A stretch of 64,000 nucleotides of DNA. Source: Sphingopyxis sp. DBS4. Lineage in GTDB: Bacteria > Pseudomonadota > Alphaproteobacteria > Sphingomonadales > Sphingomonadaceae. The stretch is taken from contig NZ_CP102384.1 of NCBI RefSeq assembly GCF_024628865.1, positions 1,189,001 to 1,253,000 on the forward strand. Reading direction: 5' to 3'. Made by a program: the position numbers and the translations under genes. Shown here piece by piece: positions 15,112 through 23,818 of this stretch (its first letter is position 1; each line of letters begins with the position of its first letter). The notes below the pieces were generated by a model. The model searched no databases. It was not told the DNA's origin and saw nothing but the letters and a program-made list of their open reading frames with translations.

Positions 15112-16194
15112 TCAGCCGTTCGAGCGATGCCGCAGGGAATGCGCGGTGAGCGCCTGAGTCAGGCGATAGGTCACCCCATAGCCGACATGATCGGAGAGCA
15201 TCGTGCCGTCGCGCTCACGGCCGAACGGCACCGCCATCGCAATCGCTTGGATCGAGGCGCGATAGCCCGGTGAGAAGAATTGCCAGTCGCGCCCTCTCTG
15301 GAACACCGTCGCGACGATCGAGGGCACGGCGCGTCCGCATGGTTCGCCGGGCTTGAGGCAATGCTGGAGCGCATTGTCGATCGGCAGCCGGCGTTTGGTG
15401 GTCCAGTTGGCCGCGCTGTGAGCTGTGAGAAAGCTCCGTCGCTCGGCCGAGCTCGCGTTGAAATCGCCCGCCAGAATGACCGGCAGGTCGGGGTTGCGGT
15501 ATCGCGTCAAGAAATCGTCGATTATTTCGACTTGTCGCCGATAGGCATAAAGCGAGCGCTCCTGGCTGACGCCGGAGGCTTTCTTGCTGTTCATATGCGT
15601 GGTGACCACGGTCACCGGCGTCGCACTTCCGGGAACGGCAATGGTCACCATCAATATGCCCTTGTTGGCGAGGCAGTCATACCCGGCGCAGGCAAAGGCG
15701 GGAAAGGCCTCGCGGCGCACCGAGAGGATGGGATAGTCCGACGCAAGCATGAGCCCTGAAGAGACTTGCTTGCCCGACCGCTCGCCCTTGAAAAAGCTGG
15801 CGCCGTCGATGAAGGGGCGATCGCCCAGTCGCGGCTGGACCGGGCTCGGAAGATCGCGAGACGGACCTTCGACGACATAACGATAGCCGCTGCGTCTGGC
15901 GATCGCCTTGGCTGGCGCAGTGAAGGCTTCCTGCAGGATGACCACATGCGGTTGCGCGCCGCGTGCCCGCATTGCGAGAAGGCGCTCCTCGATGCGCGCG
16001 AAGTCGACCGCGCGGTCGGAGGTTATAGGCCAGGGCAGGCCTTTCACATTATAGGCCATGATCGAGAGCCCGGCGGTGACGGGCTGCGGGGACGTGTACG
16101 GCTGCGCAGCGGAAGCGGCTGGCGGGACCGTCGCGACAAACAGCATCGGCGCCATCGCGATCAGCATAGTCACGCCTGCCACCTTCTTGCTCAT
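15112..16194 (-). CDS. Secreted endonuclease/exonuclease/phosphatase-family enzyme
   Basis: A protein of 360 residues. The signal peptide (VAGVTMLIAMAPMLFVATVP ... ASA) is followed by the EEP/DNase I fold: IMAYNVKGLPWP, VVILQEAF (metal-binding Glu), HMNSKKASG, VILAGDFNASS (catalytic D-x-N) and LSDHVGYGV (Asp-His pair). It resembles neutral sphingomyelinase-type phosphodiesterases more than nucleases, but the substrate is uncertain. The ATG at 16194 begins the signal peptide. It converges on the pump operon and diverges from the glycan cluster. Confidence 0.82.
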   Translation of the reverse strand: MSKKVAGVTMLIAMAPMLFVATVPPAASAAQPYTSPQPVTAGLSIMAYNVKGLPWPITSDRAVDFARIEERLLAMRARGAQPHVVILQEAFTAPAKAIARRSGYRYVVEGPSRDLPSPVQPRLGDRPFIDGASFFKGERSGKQVSSGLMLASDYPILSVRREAFPAFACAGYDCLANKGILMVTIAVPGSATPVTVVTTHMNSKKASGVSQERSLYAYRRQVEIIDDFLTRYRNPDLPVILAGDFNASSAERRSFLTAHSAANWTTKRRLPIDNALQHCLKPGEPCGRAVPSIVATVFQRGRDWQFFSPGYRASIQAIAMAVPFGRERDGTMLSDHVGYGVTYRLTQALTAHSLRHRSNG

Positions 16195-16349
16195 CCGCGT
16201 TGCTCCTTCCGGTTCGAGATCGGCTGAATGACGCCGCGGAGCCGCGCGATCCGCACTTCCCCGTGTCAGGTGTGGAAACGCGAGGCCCATGGCGTCTGAC
16301 CCTTCAGGCATCTGGCTGGCAGGTGCCCCGCGAACTCGGGGGATATGGA

Positions 16350-17108
16350 ATGAGGGCTTTAGCGATCCGTGCCGCAGCGGTTGCAGCCATGCTCGATCCA
16401 TGCGCCCTGATGGCGCAGGAGGCAGCGCCGAATATTGCTGTCACGCATAGCGCGCCCGTACATTACGGGCGAACATCGATGCGGTCACCGGTTGCGGCCT
16501 TTTCGGCCGATCATATCCCGGCAGCTCCTTCTCCCATCATCATGCTGAACGGCGACGTCGCGATGCTCGGCACCATCAGGAGCCAATCGGGCGGCCGCGA
16601 ATGGGACGGCGGAGCCTTTCATCTGGCCGCCATGCGCGGACGGTCGGAGTCCGCGCGAATGGCCGGGCAAAGTTTCGAGTATCAGCGCTTCGCGATGATG
16701 GCGATCGGTGCCGACCTGTCCCGGGATATCTCGGATCGCGACACGCTGACGCTCGCAGGCACCTATGTCGCCCAGCGGTGGCATCCGGCGTTCATCGTCG
16801 GCCCGCACCGCTATTATCGTACCGACGAGCGCGCCGTCGCCCTGCACTGGACCCGCGATGATCGCCTCGATCTGGCGGGCACGCTGTTCGACACCGGTCC
16901 TGCGAACAGGCGGACGGCCGTCGAGCGCATCACCGACCTTGCCGGCGGCGCGCCTCGCGAGGTTCGCGGCTGGGGGCTGACGGCCAGTCTATATCCCGCA
17001 GGGGAGCCCGGACGCCTGTCGGTGGGCATCGATTTTCGCGATCAGCAAGATCGCGACATCCAGCGCCAGGACGCGCGCGTCCAGATCTTTCTGAGGCAGA
17101 AATTCTGA
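16350..17108 (+). CDS. Hypothetical exported protein, probably beta-rich
   Basis: A protein of 252 residues that I do not recognise. It has a signal peptide (MRALAIRAAAVAAMLDPCALMAQ), alternating aromatic/hydrophobic strands (FHLAAMRG, DTLTLAGTYVAQRW, RAVALHWT, LSVGIDFRDQ) and a terminal ...VQIFLRQKF ending in Phe, all typical of an outer-membrane beta-barrel. It is 2 nt from the following glycosyltransferase, so probably co-transcribed. It may export or anchor the glycan made by its neighbours; this is inference only. Confidence 0.55.
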   Translation: MRALAIRAAAVAAMLDPCALMAQEAAPNIAVTHSAPVHYGRTSMRSPVAAFSADHIPAAPSPIIMLNGDVAMLGTIRSQSGGREWDGGAFHLAAMRGRSESARMAGQSFEYQRFAMMAIGADLSRDISDRDTLTLAGTYVAQRWHPAFIVGPHRYYRTDERAVALHWTRDDRLDLAGTLFDTGPANRRTAVERITDLAGGAPREVRGWGLTASLYPAGEPGRLSVGIDFRDQQDRDIQRQDARVQIFLRQKF

Positions 17109-17110
17109 CC

Positions 17111-18217
17111 ATGACCCATGCCGAGCATATCGCGATCATCCTCCATGATTTCTCGACCGGAGGCAGCGAACGCATCGCCATTCGCCTCGCCAATCGCTGG
17201 GCGGAACTGGGGCGGCGGGTGACGATCATTTGCGGAACGCAGACGGGCGCGGCACGCGCGCTCGTCGGCCCCGGCGTCGCGGTCAGGACCTGCTCGCCCG
17301 AAACATTGCGCAGCCCCTGGTCGCGCATGCAACTCGGGTGGCGGATGGCGCGGATCGTGCGGGCCGAGGCGCCCGATATCATCTTTTCGCCGGGCAATTT
17401 TCACCTCATCATCCTCGCCTTTCTCGCGCGCCGACGCTTCGCCAAGCGGCCAATTTTCGTCAACAAGCTCAGCAACCCGATCCGCCGGGCAGGGATTCGC
17501 CACCACATATGCGGGCTCGCCGATGCGGCGATCCGGCTCGCCGCCGCGCCGATCGACATGCTGGTCGCGATGTCGCCTTCGTTGCTTGACGAAGCGCGGT
17601 CGGTATTTCCGGGCCATGCCGTGATTGAAATCGCCGAGCCCATCCTCGAGGACGATGCCGCCGCCCCGCACAGCCGTGCCGGCCTCGAACCCGCGCCGCT
17701 CATCCTCTGCGCCGCGCGGCTCGCGCCGCAGAAGGATCTGATCACCGCCCTCCGTGCCTTCGCCGAACTCCCTTCGGCGCTGAGGGCACGGTTGTTGATC
17801 CTGGGCGAAGGGCCGCTGCGCGGACGGCTCGAACGCGAAGCCGAAAGGCTGGGTGTCGCGGCGCGCGTCGAGATGCCGGGCCATGTTCCCGATATCGCGC
17901 CCTATCTTGCGCAGGCGGACCTCTATCTGATGAGCTCGCATTATGAAGGCTATCCCGCGGTCCTCGTCGAAGCGATCGCGGCGGGGGTCCCGATCGTGAC
18001 CACCGATTGTTCGCTCGCCTTGCCCGAAATCTTCCCGTCGCCCGAACTGGGGGCGATCGTTCGCCAGCGGCAACCCGAAGCCATCGCCGGGGCGATCGTC
18101 GCGCAGCTCCGCCGGTCGCCTCCTGCACCAAATGCAGCGCGCAAGATCACGGATCGCCACAGGCTTGGTGCCTCGGCGGCCGAATATCTGGCGCTCTTTG
18201 ACCGGCTGGCTCGATGA
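17111..18217 (+). CDS. Glycosyltransferase family 4-like
   Basis: A protein of 368 residues. The N-terminal Rossmann half starts AIILHDFSTGGSERIAIRLA (acceptor-side glycine loop). The C-terminal GT4 half has LILCAARLAPQKDLITALRA and the donor-binding E-x7-E region MSSHYEGYPAVLVEAIAAGVPIV near 280-300. It should transfer a sugar from a nucleotide donor onto a lipid-linked or secreted glycan at the cytoplasmic face. It overlaps the deacetylase gene by 4 nt. Confidence 0.88.
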   Translation: MTHAEHIAIILHDFSTGGSERIAIRLANRWAELGRRVTIICGTQTGAARALVGPGVAVRTCSPETLRSPWSRMQLGWRMARIVRAEAPDIIFSPGNFHLIILAFLARRRFAKRPIFVNKLSNPIRRAGIRHHICGLADAAIRLAAAPIDMLVAMSPSLLDEARSVFPGHAVIEIAEPILEDDAAAPHSRAGLEPAPLILCAARLAPQKDLITALRAFAELPSALRARLLILGEGPLRGRLEREAERLGVAARVEMPGHVPDIAPYLAQADLYLMSSHYEGYPAVLVEAIAAGVPIVTTDCSLALPEIFPSPELGAIVRQRQPEAIAGAIVAQLRRSPPAPNAARKITDRHRLGASAAEYLALFDRLAR

Positions 18218-18966
18218 CCGCGCGCCGCCTGCTGGCCTCGATCCATGATGTCACGCCGGTTCATGCCGAGCGTCTGGACCGCCTCGTTCCGATCGTCGAA
18301 GCGGCCGTGGGTCCGGGACGCTACGCCCTCCTTGTCGTTCCCGATTTTCATCGGCAGGGCCTGTTGACGGACGATCCGAAGTTCGCCCGCCGCCTGCGCG
18401 GCTGGGCCGACGCGGGCTGCGAAATATTCCTGCATGGTTTCACTCACATCGACGAGAGCCGCCATGCAGGCGCGGCCACCCGCTGGAAGGCTTCGCGCAT
18501 GACGGCCGGCGAGGGTGAATTCCTCGGCCTCTCGACGCGCGAGGCCGAAGCGCGAATAGGGGAAGGCCGCGATATGATCGAACAGGTGATCGGCCGGCCG
18601 ATCGACGGGTTTGTCGCGCCTGCGTGGCTCTATGGAGAGGATAGTCTCGCCGCGCTCGCGGCGCAGGATATACGCTTGATCGAAGATCATTTACGCGTCT
18701 GGAATCCCCAGAATTTCGCGGTTTTCGCGCGCGGGCCGGTCGTGACCTACGCGAGCCGGTCGCGCCTGCGCATCGCGAGCTCGATCCTGTGGTCGCGCCT
18801 CGCAACGACGTTGCTCGCACGTGCATCGACGGTCCGTCTCGCGGTCCATCCGCACGACGTCGATTCGCCGCGGTTGATGCGCGAGATTATTCGCGCGCTC
18901 GGTGCTTTTACGCGGTCGCACCAGCCGGCCGCCTACGCAGACCTGGCATCCGGCCGATTTTCCTGA
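18214..18966 (+). CDS. Polysaccharide deacetylase-like (DUF2334) protein
   Basis: A protein of 250 residues with the NodB-like barrel motifs in their DUF2334 form: LLASIHDVTPVH (metal Asp) at the start, EIFLHGFTHID (His pair) near 70, FVAPAWLYGED near 133 and LAVHPHDVDSP near 210. It probably removes acetyl groups from a sugar polymer. It is coupled by ATGA to the upstream glycosyltransferase. Confidence 0.85.
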   Translation: MTARRLLASIHDVTPVHAERLDRLVPIVEAAVGPGRYALLVVPDFHRQGLLTDDPKFARRLRGWADAGCEIFLHGFTHIDESRHAGAATRWKASRMTAGEGEFLGLSTREAEARIGEGRDMIEQVIGRPIDGFVAPAWLYGEDSLAALAAQDIRLIEDHLRVWNPQNFAVFARGPVVTYASRSRLRIASSILWSRLATTLLARASTVRLAVHPHDVDSPRLMREIIRALGAFTRSHQPAAYADLASGRFS

Positions 18967-19033
18967 ATCGCTGGTGCGGATTTACCGGGGGCTTGGCGTC
19001 AGTCCCTCAGTGACCCCTGCCAAAAGGTGATCG

Positions 19034-19954
19034 ATGGCTTCTCAAGCATTGGGTGCAACGCCAAATAGATGGGCAGAGCGCCTTCGTCCTCTCCTCCAAG
19101 AGCAACATCCCTGGCAAAAATATCTTTCTCTCGGCCTGTCGCTCGCGCTCCTTGCCGCGCTCGGCTCGAAGCTTTCGAGCATCGGCTTGGCCGGACTCGT
19201 GCGGGGTGTCCCCGCGTCGCCGGTCTTCTGGATTGCCTTTGCTGCTTATTATTTCGCGCTGCCGGCCTCCGAATGGCTGATATTCCGGCGCCTGTGGAAC
19301 ATTCCGCGCACCGGTTTCGCTGCGCTGCTGCGCAAGCTCGTCAGCAACGAGATATTGTTCGGCTATAGCGGCGAGGCCTATTTCTACGGCTGGGCGCGGC
19401 GCCATGCAAAGATGGCGGCGGCGCCTTTCGGCGCGATCAAGGATGTCAGCATCCTTTCGGCGGTCGCCGGCAATCTCATGACCCTGGCGATGCTCGCGCT
19501 TGCCTGGCCGGTCATCGGAGAGGTGGCCCCCGAATTCCATGGTCGAACCGTCGCGCTGTCGGCGGCGGTCATCATGGGGCTCTCGCTCGCCCTGCTCGCC
19601 TTCAGGCACCGCATCTTCTCGCTATCCCGCTCCGACCTGAAGATGATCTTCGGCGTCCATACCGGCCGGCTGCTGCTGACCACCTTGCTCTCGGGCGTGA
19701 TGTGGCACAGCGCCTTGCCGGCCGTGCCCATGGGCTCGCTGCTCCTCCTCGCCACACTGCAACTGCTCGTAACGCGCCTGCCTTTCGTGCCAAACAAGGA
19801 TCTTGTTTTCGCCAGCGTTGCGCTCTTCCTGATCGGGCACGACGGCGCGATCGGGCCGCTGATCGCAATGATCGCCGGATTGATCCTGTTCGTGCACCTT
19901 CTTCTCGGCGCCGTTTTGACGCTCTCGGAACTTGCGAAGGCGCATCGGTCGTGA
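19034..19954 (+). CDS. Multispanning membrane protein, unknown
   Basis: A protein of 306 residues with about seven hydrophobic segments (YLSLGLSLALLAALG, FWIAFAAYYFALP, VSILSAVAGNLMTLAMLALA, ALSAAVIMGLSLALLAF, LLLTTLLSGVMW, VALFLIGHDGAIGPLIAMIA). The layout resembles flippase-like/LPG-synthase membrane regions, but I see no decisive motif. It overlaps the DUF2141 gene by 4 nt within the glycan operon, so a transport or assembly role is plausible. Confidence 0.6.
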   Translation: MASQALGATPNRWAERLRPLLQEQHPWQKYLSLGLSLALLAALGSKLSSIGLAGLVRGVPASPVFWIAFAAYYFALPASEWLIFRRLWNIPRTGFAALLRKLVSNEILFGYSGEAYFYGWARRHAKMAAAPFGAIKDVSILSAVAGNLMTLAMLALAWPVIGEVAPEFHGRTVALSAAVIMGLSLALLAFRHRIFSLSRSDLKMIFGVHTGRLLLTTLLSGVMWHSALPAVPMGSLLLLATLQLLVTRLPFVPNKDLVFASVALFLIGHDGAIGPLIAMIAGLILFVHLLLGAVLTLSELAKAHRS

Positions 19955-20472
19955 AGGTCGCGATTGCACCCATGGCGCTGTTGCTGGTGGCGGCAGCCCC
20001 CGTCAAACCCGACCCGTCGCTGGGCAAGGCCGGGGCCGCGTGCCGGGCGAATGAAACGGGTCCGGCGGTCCTCGTCTCGGTGATCGGCCTCAAGGATCGC
20101 AAGGGCCTGGTACGCGCCGAACTCTATCCGGCGAACGACAGCGATTTCCTTGCCGACGATGCGGTCCTGATCAACGCGCAAAAGTTGTTCCGGCGAGTGG
20201 ACCTGGAGCTGCCGCCATCGGGGCCCGTCACCCTCTGTCTGCGCGTCCCGGCACCCGGCCGGTACAGCCTGTCGGTCCTGCACGATCGCAACCATAATCT
20301 CAAATGGGACAAATTGTCCGACGGGCTCGGGTTCGGCGGCAATCCGAAGCTCGGCTGGTCGAAGCCGAAGGCGGCTGCCGCGTCGGTCGTGGTGGGCGCG
20401 GGGCCAACACGCACCGAGGTCGTCATGAATTATCTGAGCGGGCTGAGATATAAGCCACTGGAACGCAAATGA
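19951..20472 (+). CDS. DUF2141 family exported protein
   Basis: A 173-residue protein with GTG start and a signal-like start (VKVAIAPMALLLVAAAPVKP). The domain contains LYSLSV-type beta strands and the typical calcium-loop-like stretch VLHDRNHNLKWDKLSDGLGF (DxNxNxKxD), then NPKLGWSKP. The family is common beside sphingomonad glycosyltransferases; its function is not established. It overlaps both neighbours (GTGA and ATGA). Confidence 0.8.
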   Translation: MKVAIAPMALLLVAAAPVKPDPSLGKAGAACRANETGPAVLVSVIGLKDRKGLVRAELYPANDSDFLADDAVLINAQKLFRRVDLELPPSGPVTLCLRVPAPGRYSLSVLHDRNHNLKWDKLSDGLGFGGNPKLGWSKPKAAAASVVVGAGPTRTEVVMNYLSGLRYKPLERK

Positions 20473-21641
20473 AGATCGTCGACGTCTGCGCCTTTTATAC
20501 GCCGCACGGCGGCGGGGTGAAAACCTATATCGACCGCAAGCTCGCGATCGGCGCCGCGATGGGACATGAAATCGTCGTCATTGCGCCAAGCTCGCACGAT
20601 CGGGTCGAGCGGCGGGCGGGCGGCGGCACGATCGTCCATGTTGCGAGCCCGCAATTGCTCGTCGACCGGCGCTATCGCTATTTCGACGACGCCGCGGCCG
20701 TTCATGCGCGCCTCGACGCCGAACGCCCCGATGTGGTCGAAGCCTCATCGCCCTGGCGCACCGCCAATATCGTCGCCGACTGGCAGGGCGATGCGCCGCG
20801 GGCCCTGATCATGCATGCCGATCCGCTAGCTGCCTATGCCTATCGCTGGTTCGGGCGGTTCGGCAGCCGCAAGACGATCGACAAGAGCTTCGATCTCTTC
20901 TGGCGCCATCTGCGCCGGCTGGGTGCGCGCTTCGACAGCGTCGTCAGCGCCAATCGCCATCTTTCGGCGCGGCTCAGGGCGGGCGGTGTGGCGGGAGTCG
21001 AGACGATACCCATGGGAGTCGATCCGGGGCTCTTCTCGCCGGCGCACCGCGATCCCGGCCTGCGGCGGGATCTTCTCGCGCGCTGCGCGCTCCCGGAAAG
21101 CGCGACCCTGTTGATCGGGGTTGGCCGCCACAGCGGCGAAAAGCGTTGGCCGCTGGTGATCGATGCCTGCCTCGCGGCGTCACAGCATCGTCCGATCGGC
21201 CTGGTCCTTGTCGGTGACGGCCGCGACCGTGCACGGCTCGTCCGCCAGATCGGCAGTAATCCGCACGTCCATCTCCTTGCGCCGGTCGCCGATCGCGCCT
21301 TGCTGGCACGCGTGATGGCCAGCGCCGACGCGCTGATCCACGGCTGCGAAGCCGAAACCTTCGGCCTTGTCGCGGCGGAGGCCGCGGCATCGGGTCTGCC
21401 GTTGATCGTCCCCGACGAAGGCGGCGCGTCGGACTTCGTGCGCAGCGACAATGGCGAACTCTACGAAGCGGGCGATGCAGGCGCTGCGGCGCATGCGATC
21501 GGACGGCTCCTCGCGCGCGATCCGGCAGCGCTCGCTGCGGCCGTCGCCCGGCGCGCCGGGAGCGTGCCGCTGATCGACGATCATTTCGGCGCGCTGTTCG
21601 GCCGCTATCGTTCGTTCGCGTCGCTCCGCCGGGCGGCCTGA
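20469..21641 (+). CDS. Glycosyltransferase family 4 (GT-B fold)
   Basis: A protein of 390 residues. The N-terminus DVCAFYTPHGGGVKTYIDRKL is the acceptor-side glycine-rich loop. The C-terminal half has LLIGVGRHSGEKRWPLVIDA, then HGCEAETFGLVAAEAAASGLPLI near 300-320, the GT4 E-x7-E donor site. It is the second glycosyltransferase of the operon and immediately precedes the LptF/G-like permease (stop and start share a base), so the product may be a lipid-linked sugar to be exported. Confidence 0.88.
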   Translation: MKIVDVCAFYTPHGGGVKTYIDRKLAIGAAMGHEIVVIAPSSHDRVERRAGGGTIVHVASPQLLVDRRYRYFDDAAAVHARLDAERPDVVEASSPWRTANIVADWQGDAPRALIMHADPLAAYAYRWFGRFGSRKTIDKSFDLFWRHLRRLGARFDSVVSANRHLSARLRAGGVAGVETIPMGVDPGLFSPAHRDPGLRRDLLARCALPESATLLIGVGRHSGEKRWPLVIDACLAASQHRPIGLVLVGDGRDRARLVRQIGSNPHVHLLAPVADRALLARVMASADALIHGCEAETFGLVAAEAAASGLPLIVPDEGGASDFVRSDNGELYEAGDAGAAAHAIGRLLARDPAALAAAVARRAGSVPLIDDHFGALFGRYRSFASLRRAA

Positions 21642-22840
21642 TGTCCGCGATCGATCTTTATATCGCGCGGCGGCTCGCACGGCCCTTTCTCGCCGTCAGC
21701 GCTGTAATTGTCTTGTTGCTGACACTCGAGAACAGCCGCCGGCTGATGGCGTTGCTTGGCAATGTCGAGCAGCCCGTCGCCGTGCTGATCAAGCTGATGC
21801 TCTATCTTGTTCCCGAATATCTCGGGCTTGGCCTGCTGATTGCCGTGTTCGTATCGGTCGCGGTCGTCTTTCGCGACTTCGCTCTTCAGGGCGAACTCGA
21901 CATATTTGCGTCGATCGGTCTCTCCCCCCGTCGCTTGCTCCGCGCGCCGCTGATGTTCGGGCTGGCGGTAGCGCTGCTGCATGTCGGCATTCGCGCTTAT
22001 ATAGAACCGGCCGGCGAGCAGCGGCTCGATGCGCTCGGCACGTCGATCGCGCTTGGCAATCTCGGCCTGTCGATCGCGCCGGGCGAGTTTCTGCGTCCCA
22101 GGCCCGGGACGATGTTTCATGTCGATGCCGTCGACAGGAGCACGGGCATTTTTCGCGGACTTCTTGTGCAGAGCCGCAGCCTGACGGTTGCCGCGCGCGA
22201 AGGGCGGGTGATCAATGGCGGGCACGAGGGGGTCTTGTTGCGACTGTTCGATGGCCATGTGGTCGTGACGTCCCCCAGCGGCCGACTCGAAGTCACGTCG
22301 TTTCAAGCGATGGCGATGCCCATAGAGTTGATGGCCGCCAAGCCCGTCCATATGACGCCGCGCCATCGAAACGACCGGCTCATGTTCGGCGATCTGTGGC
22401 GCGCCGCGTCTCACGCCCCGACCGAGCCCGAACGCGCGGCAGCCCGCGCAGCGTTCGGTAGCCGGTTTGTGTCCGCCGCCTTTATCGCTCTTGTCCCGCT
22501 CTTCGGTTTTGCCCTCGGTGTTCCGCCCAAGCGATCGACGTCCGCGCTTGGGCTGGGCCTCGGCATCATGCTGATTGTGGGCTTCGTCCAGACGATCGTC
22601 GCGATCGAGGATGGCGCCAACGCGTTAGCGCCCCTGTTTCAGGTCGCGATCCTGTTTGGCTTTGCCTGTGTTGCGCTCGCGATGCTTCGCGCCCAGATCC
22701 GTCGCGGGCCCGGCGCCATCGAGGCGATGCTGGTGTCGGCGAGCCAACCCGCGCGGCATCTGTCGCGCTGGTTCCGCCTCGACCGCCTGATGATGCGGCT
22801 GCCCACCGACCGGCAGCCGATATTGTCGGCTGGTCGATGA
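21641..22840 (+). CDS. LptF/LptG-like permease
   Basis: A protein of 399 residues with the YjgP/YjgQ plan. Three N-terminal helices (AVSAVIVLLLTLENSRRLMA, YLVPEYLGLGLLIAVFVSVA, LMFGLAVALLHVGIRAYIEP) precede a periplasmic beta-jellyroll region (about 145-255), followed by three C-terminal helices. LptF and LptG normally occur as a tandem pair that draws LPS from the inner membrane; here only one copy is present beside glycosyltransferases, so it may serve a different glycolipid or pair with chromosomal partners. Confidence 0.82.
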   Translation: MSAIDLYIARRLARPFLAVSAVIVLLLTLENSRRLMALLGNVEQPVAVLIKLMLYLVPEYLGLGLLIAVFVSVAVVFRDFALQGELDIFASIGLSPRRLLRAPLMFGLAVALLHVGIRAYIEPAGEQRLDALGTSIALGNLGLSIAPGEFLRPRPGTMFHVDAVDRSTGIFRGLLVQSRSLTVAAREGRVINGGHEGVLLRLFDGHVVVTSPSGRLEVTSFQAMAMPIELMAAKPVHMTPRHRNDRLMFGDLWRAASHAPTEPERAAARAAFGSRFVSAAFIALVPLFGFALGVPPKRSTSALGLGLGIMLIVGFVQTIVAIEDGANALAPLFQVAILFGFACVALAMLRAQIRRGPGAIEAMLVSASQPARHLSRWFRLDRLMMRLPTDRQPILSAGR

Positions 22841-22989
22841 CGGCACCGGGTCCGCAGCACAGCAATCCGCCAAAGCCGTCGGCGCAGCCGGATGACGGCT
22901 CACGCGAGGCGAACGCCTTTCATTGGCTTCCCCATGCCCCCGTCTGGTGGAACCTGCTGCGCTTCGCGACACGCAATTGTCGGAGATGA
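22837..22989 (+). CDS. Small unrecognised coupled gene (50 aa)
   Basis: The ATG at 22837 overlaps the permease stop (ATGA) and runs 50 codons to TGA at 22987-22989. The product is Pro/Ser-rich, then aromatic: NAFHWLPHAPVWWNLLRFAT. Coupling supports translation, but I recognise no family. It may be a small membrane-associated partner or the stub of a longer gene cut off before the convergent HAD gene. Confidence 0.4.
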   Translation: MTAPGPQHSNPPKPSAQPDDGSREANAFHWLPHAPVWWNLLRFATRNCRR

Positions 22990-22999
22990 GGGTTGCCCG

Positions 23000-23731
23000 T
23001 CAGCCGCGAATGGAGCGCCGCTCGTGCAGGCTTCGCACGGGCGCAGCTTTTGGCTGACGCCAGTCATAGACCGTCCATCCCCGTCGCAAGGCCATATGGA
23101 GCAACCGGCGCGACGGATTGACCGCCACCGCTTCATCGGCCCATTCGAAGGTAGGAAGGTCGGAAAGATCGTCCGAAAAGAAGCGGATGTGGACGTCCAC
23201 GCGATCGATCTCCTGACTCGCCAGCCAATGTTCGAGCATGCGACGCTTGTCCGCGCCGTAGCAATTCGCGCCGGCGATCCGGGGCGTGAGGTCGCGCCCG
23301 CGCCACATCGACCCCGTACCGACCACATCGGTGACGCCGAGCCGCTCGGCGATGGCCTCGAGATAGAACAGGTGCGCGGCCGATGCGATGACGACGCGGC
23401 GCCCGGCTGTTTTCTCGGCTGCGATGTTCACAACGCCATCCCGATGGATATTTTGTGCAAGACTCTGCTCGGCATAGGCGCCCGCGAGATCGGTTATTGT
23501 GTCGAGATCGACAGCGCTTCCGAGCATAAGGCGCTGCATCGCCTGCTTGAGCTGTTTGCGCGACAGCAAGCGGGCCTTGTACGCCGCCATCAAGGCGACC
23601 ACGAGCGGGACGAAGACGAGGCGCCACGGCGCATGCCGCCGCGCAGCGAAAAGCAGGAACGGCGACCAGGTCCCGTGGATGGTCAAGGTGCGATCGAGAT
23701 CGAAGATCGAGAGCGGACGCGATGATGTCAT
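23000..23731 (-). CDS. HAD-IB family phosphatase (SerB-like)
   Basis: A protein of 243 residues. Motif I is IFDLDRTLT (nucleophile Asp in DxDxT) near residue 8-14. A four-helix cap includes LVFVPLVVALMAAYKARLLS. Motif II is the region VVIASAAHLFYLEAIAERL. Motif III is FFSDDLSDLPTFEWADEAVAV near 195-215, in which the usual GDSxxD is SDDLSD. It probably hydrolyses a phosphate ester, perhaps on a lipid or sugar intermediate. The start at 23731 follows GGAGGAAG on the minus strand. It is divergent from the next gene and runs against the operon. Confidence 0.85.
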   Translation of the reverse strand: MTSSRPLSIFDLDRTLTIHGTWSPFLLFAARRHAPWRLVFVPLVVALMAAYKARLLSRKQLKQAMQRLMLGSAVDLDTITDLAGAYAEQSLAQNIHRDGVVNIAAEKTAGRRVVIASAAHLFYLEAIAERLGVTDVVGTGSMWRGRDLTPRIAGANCYGADKRRMLEHWLASQEIDRVDVHIRFFSDDLSDLPTFEWADEAVAVNPSRRLLHMALRRGWTVYDWRQPKAAPVRSLHERRSIRG

Positions 23732-23818
23732 GGGCGACTTCCTCCGCAGGAACGACGCCGCCCGAATTATTTTCCGCACTTGCTGTGGATATCAGGCCGC
23801 CGCGGCGTCGTTCTCCCT

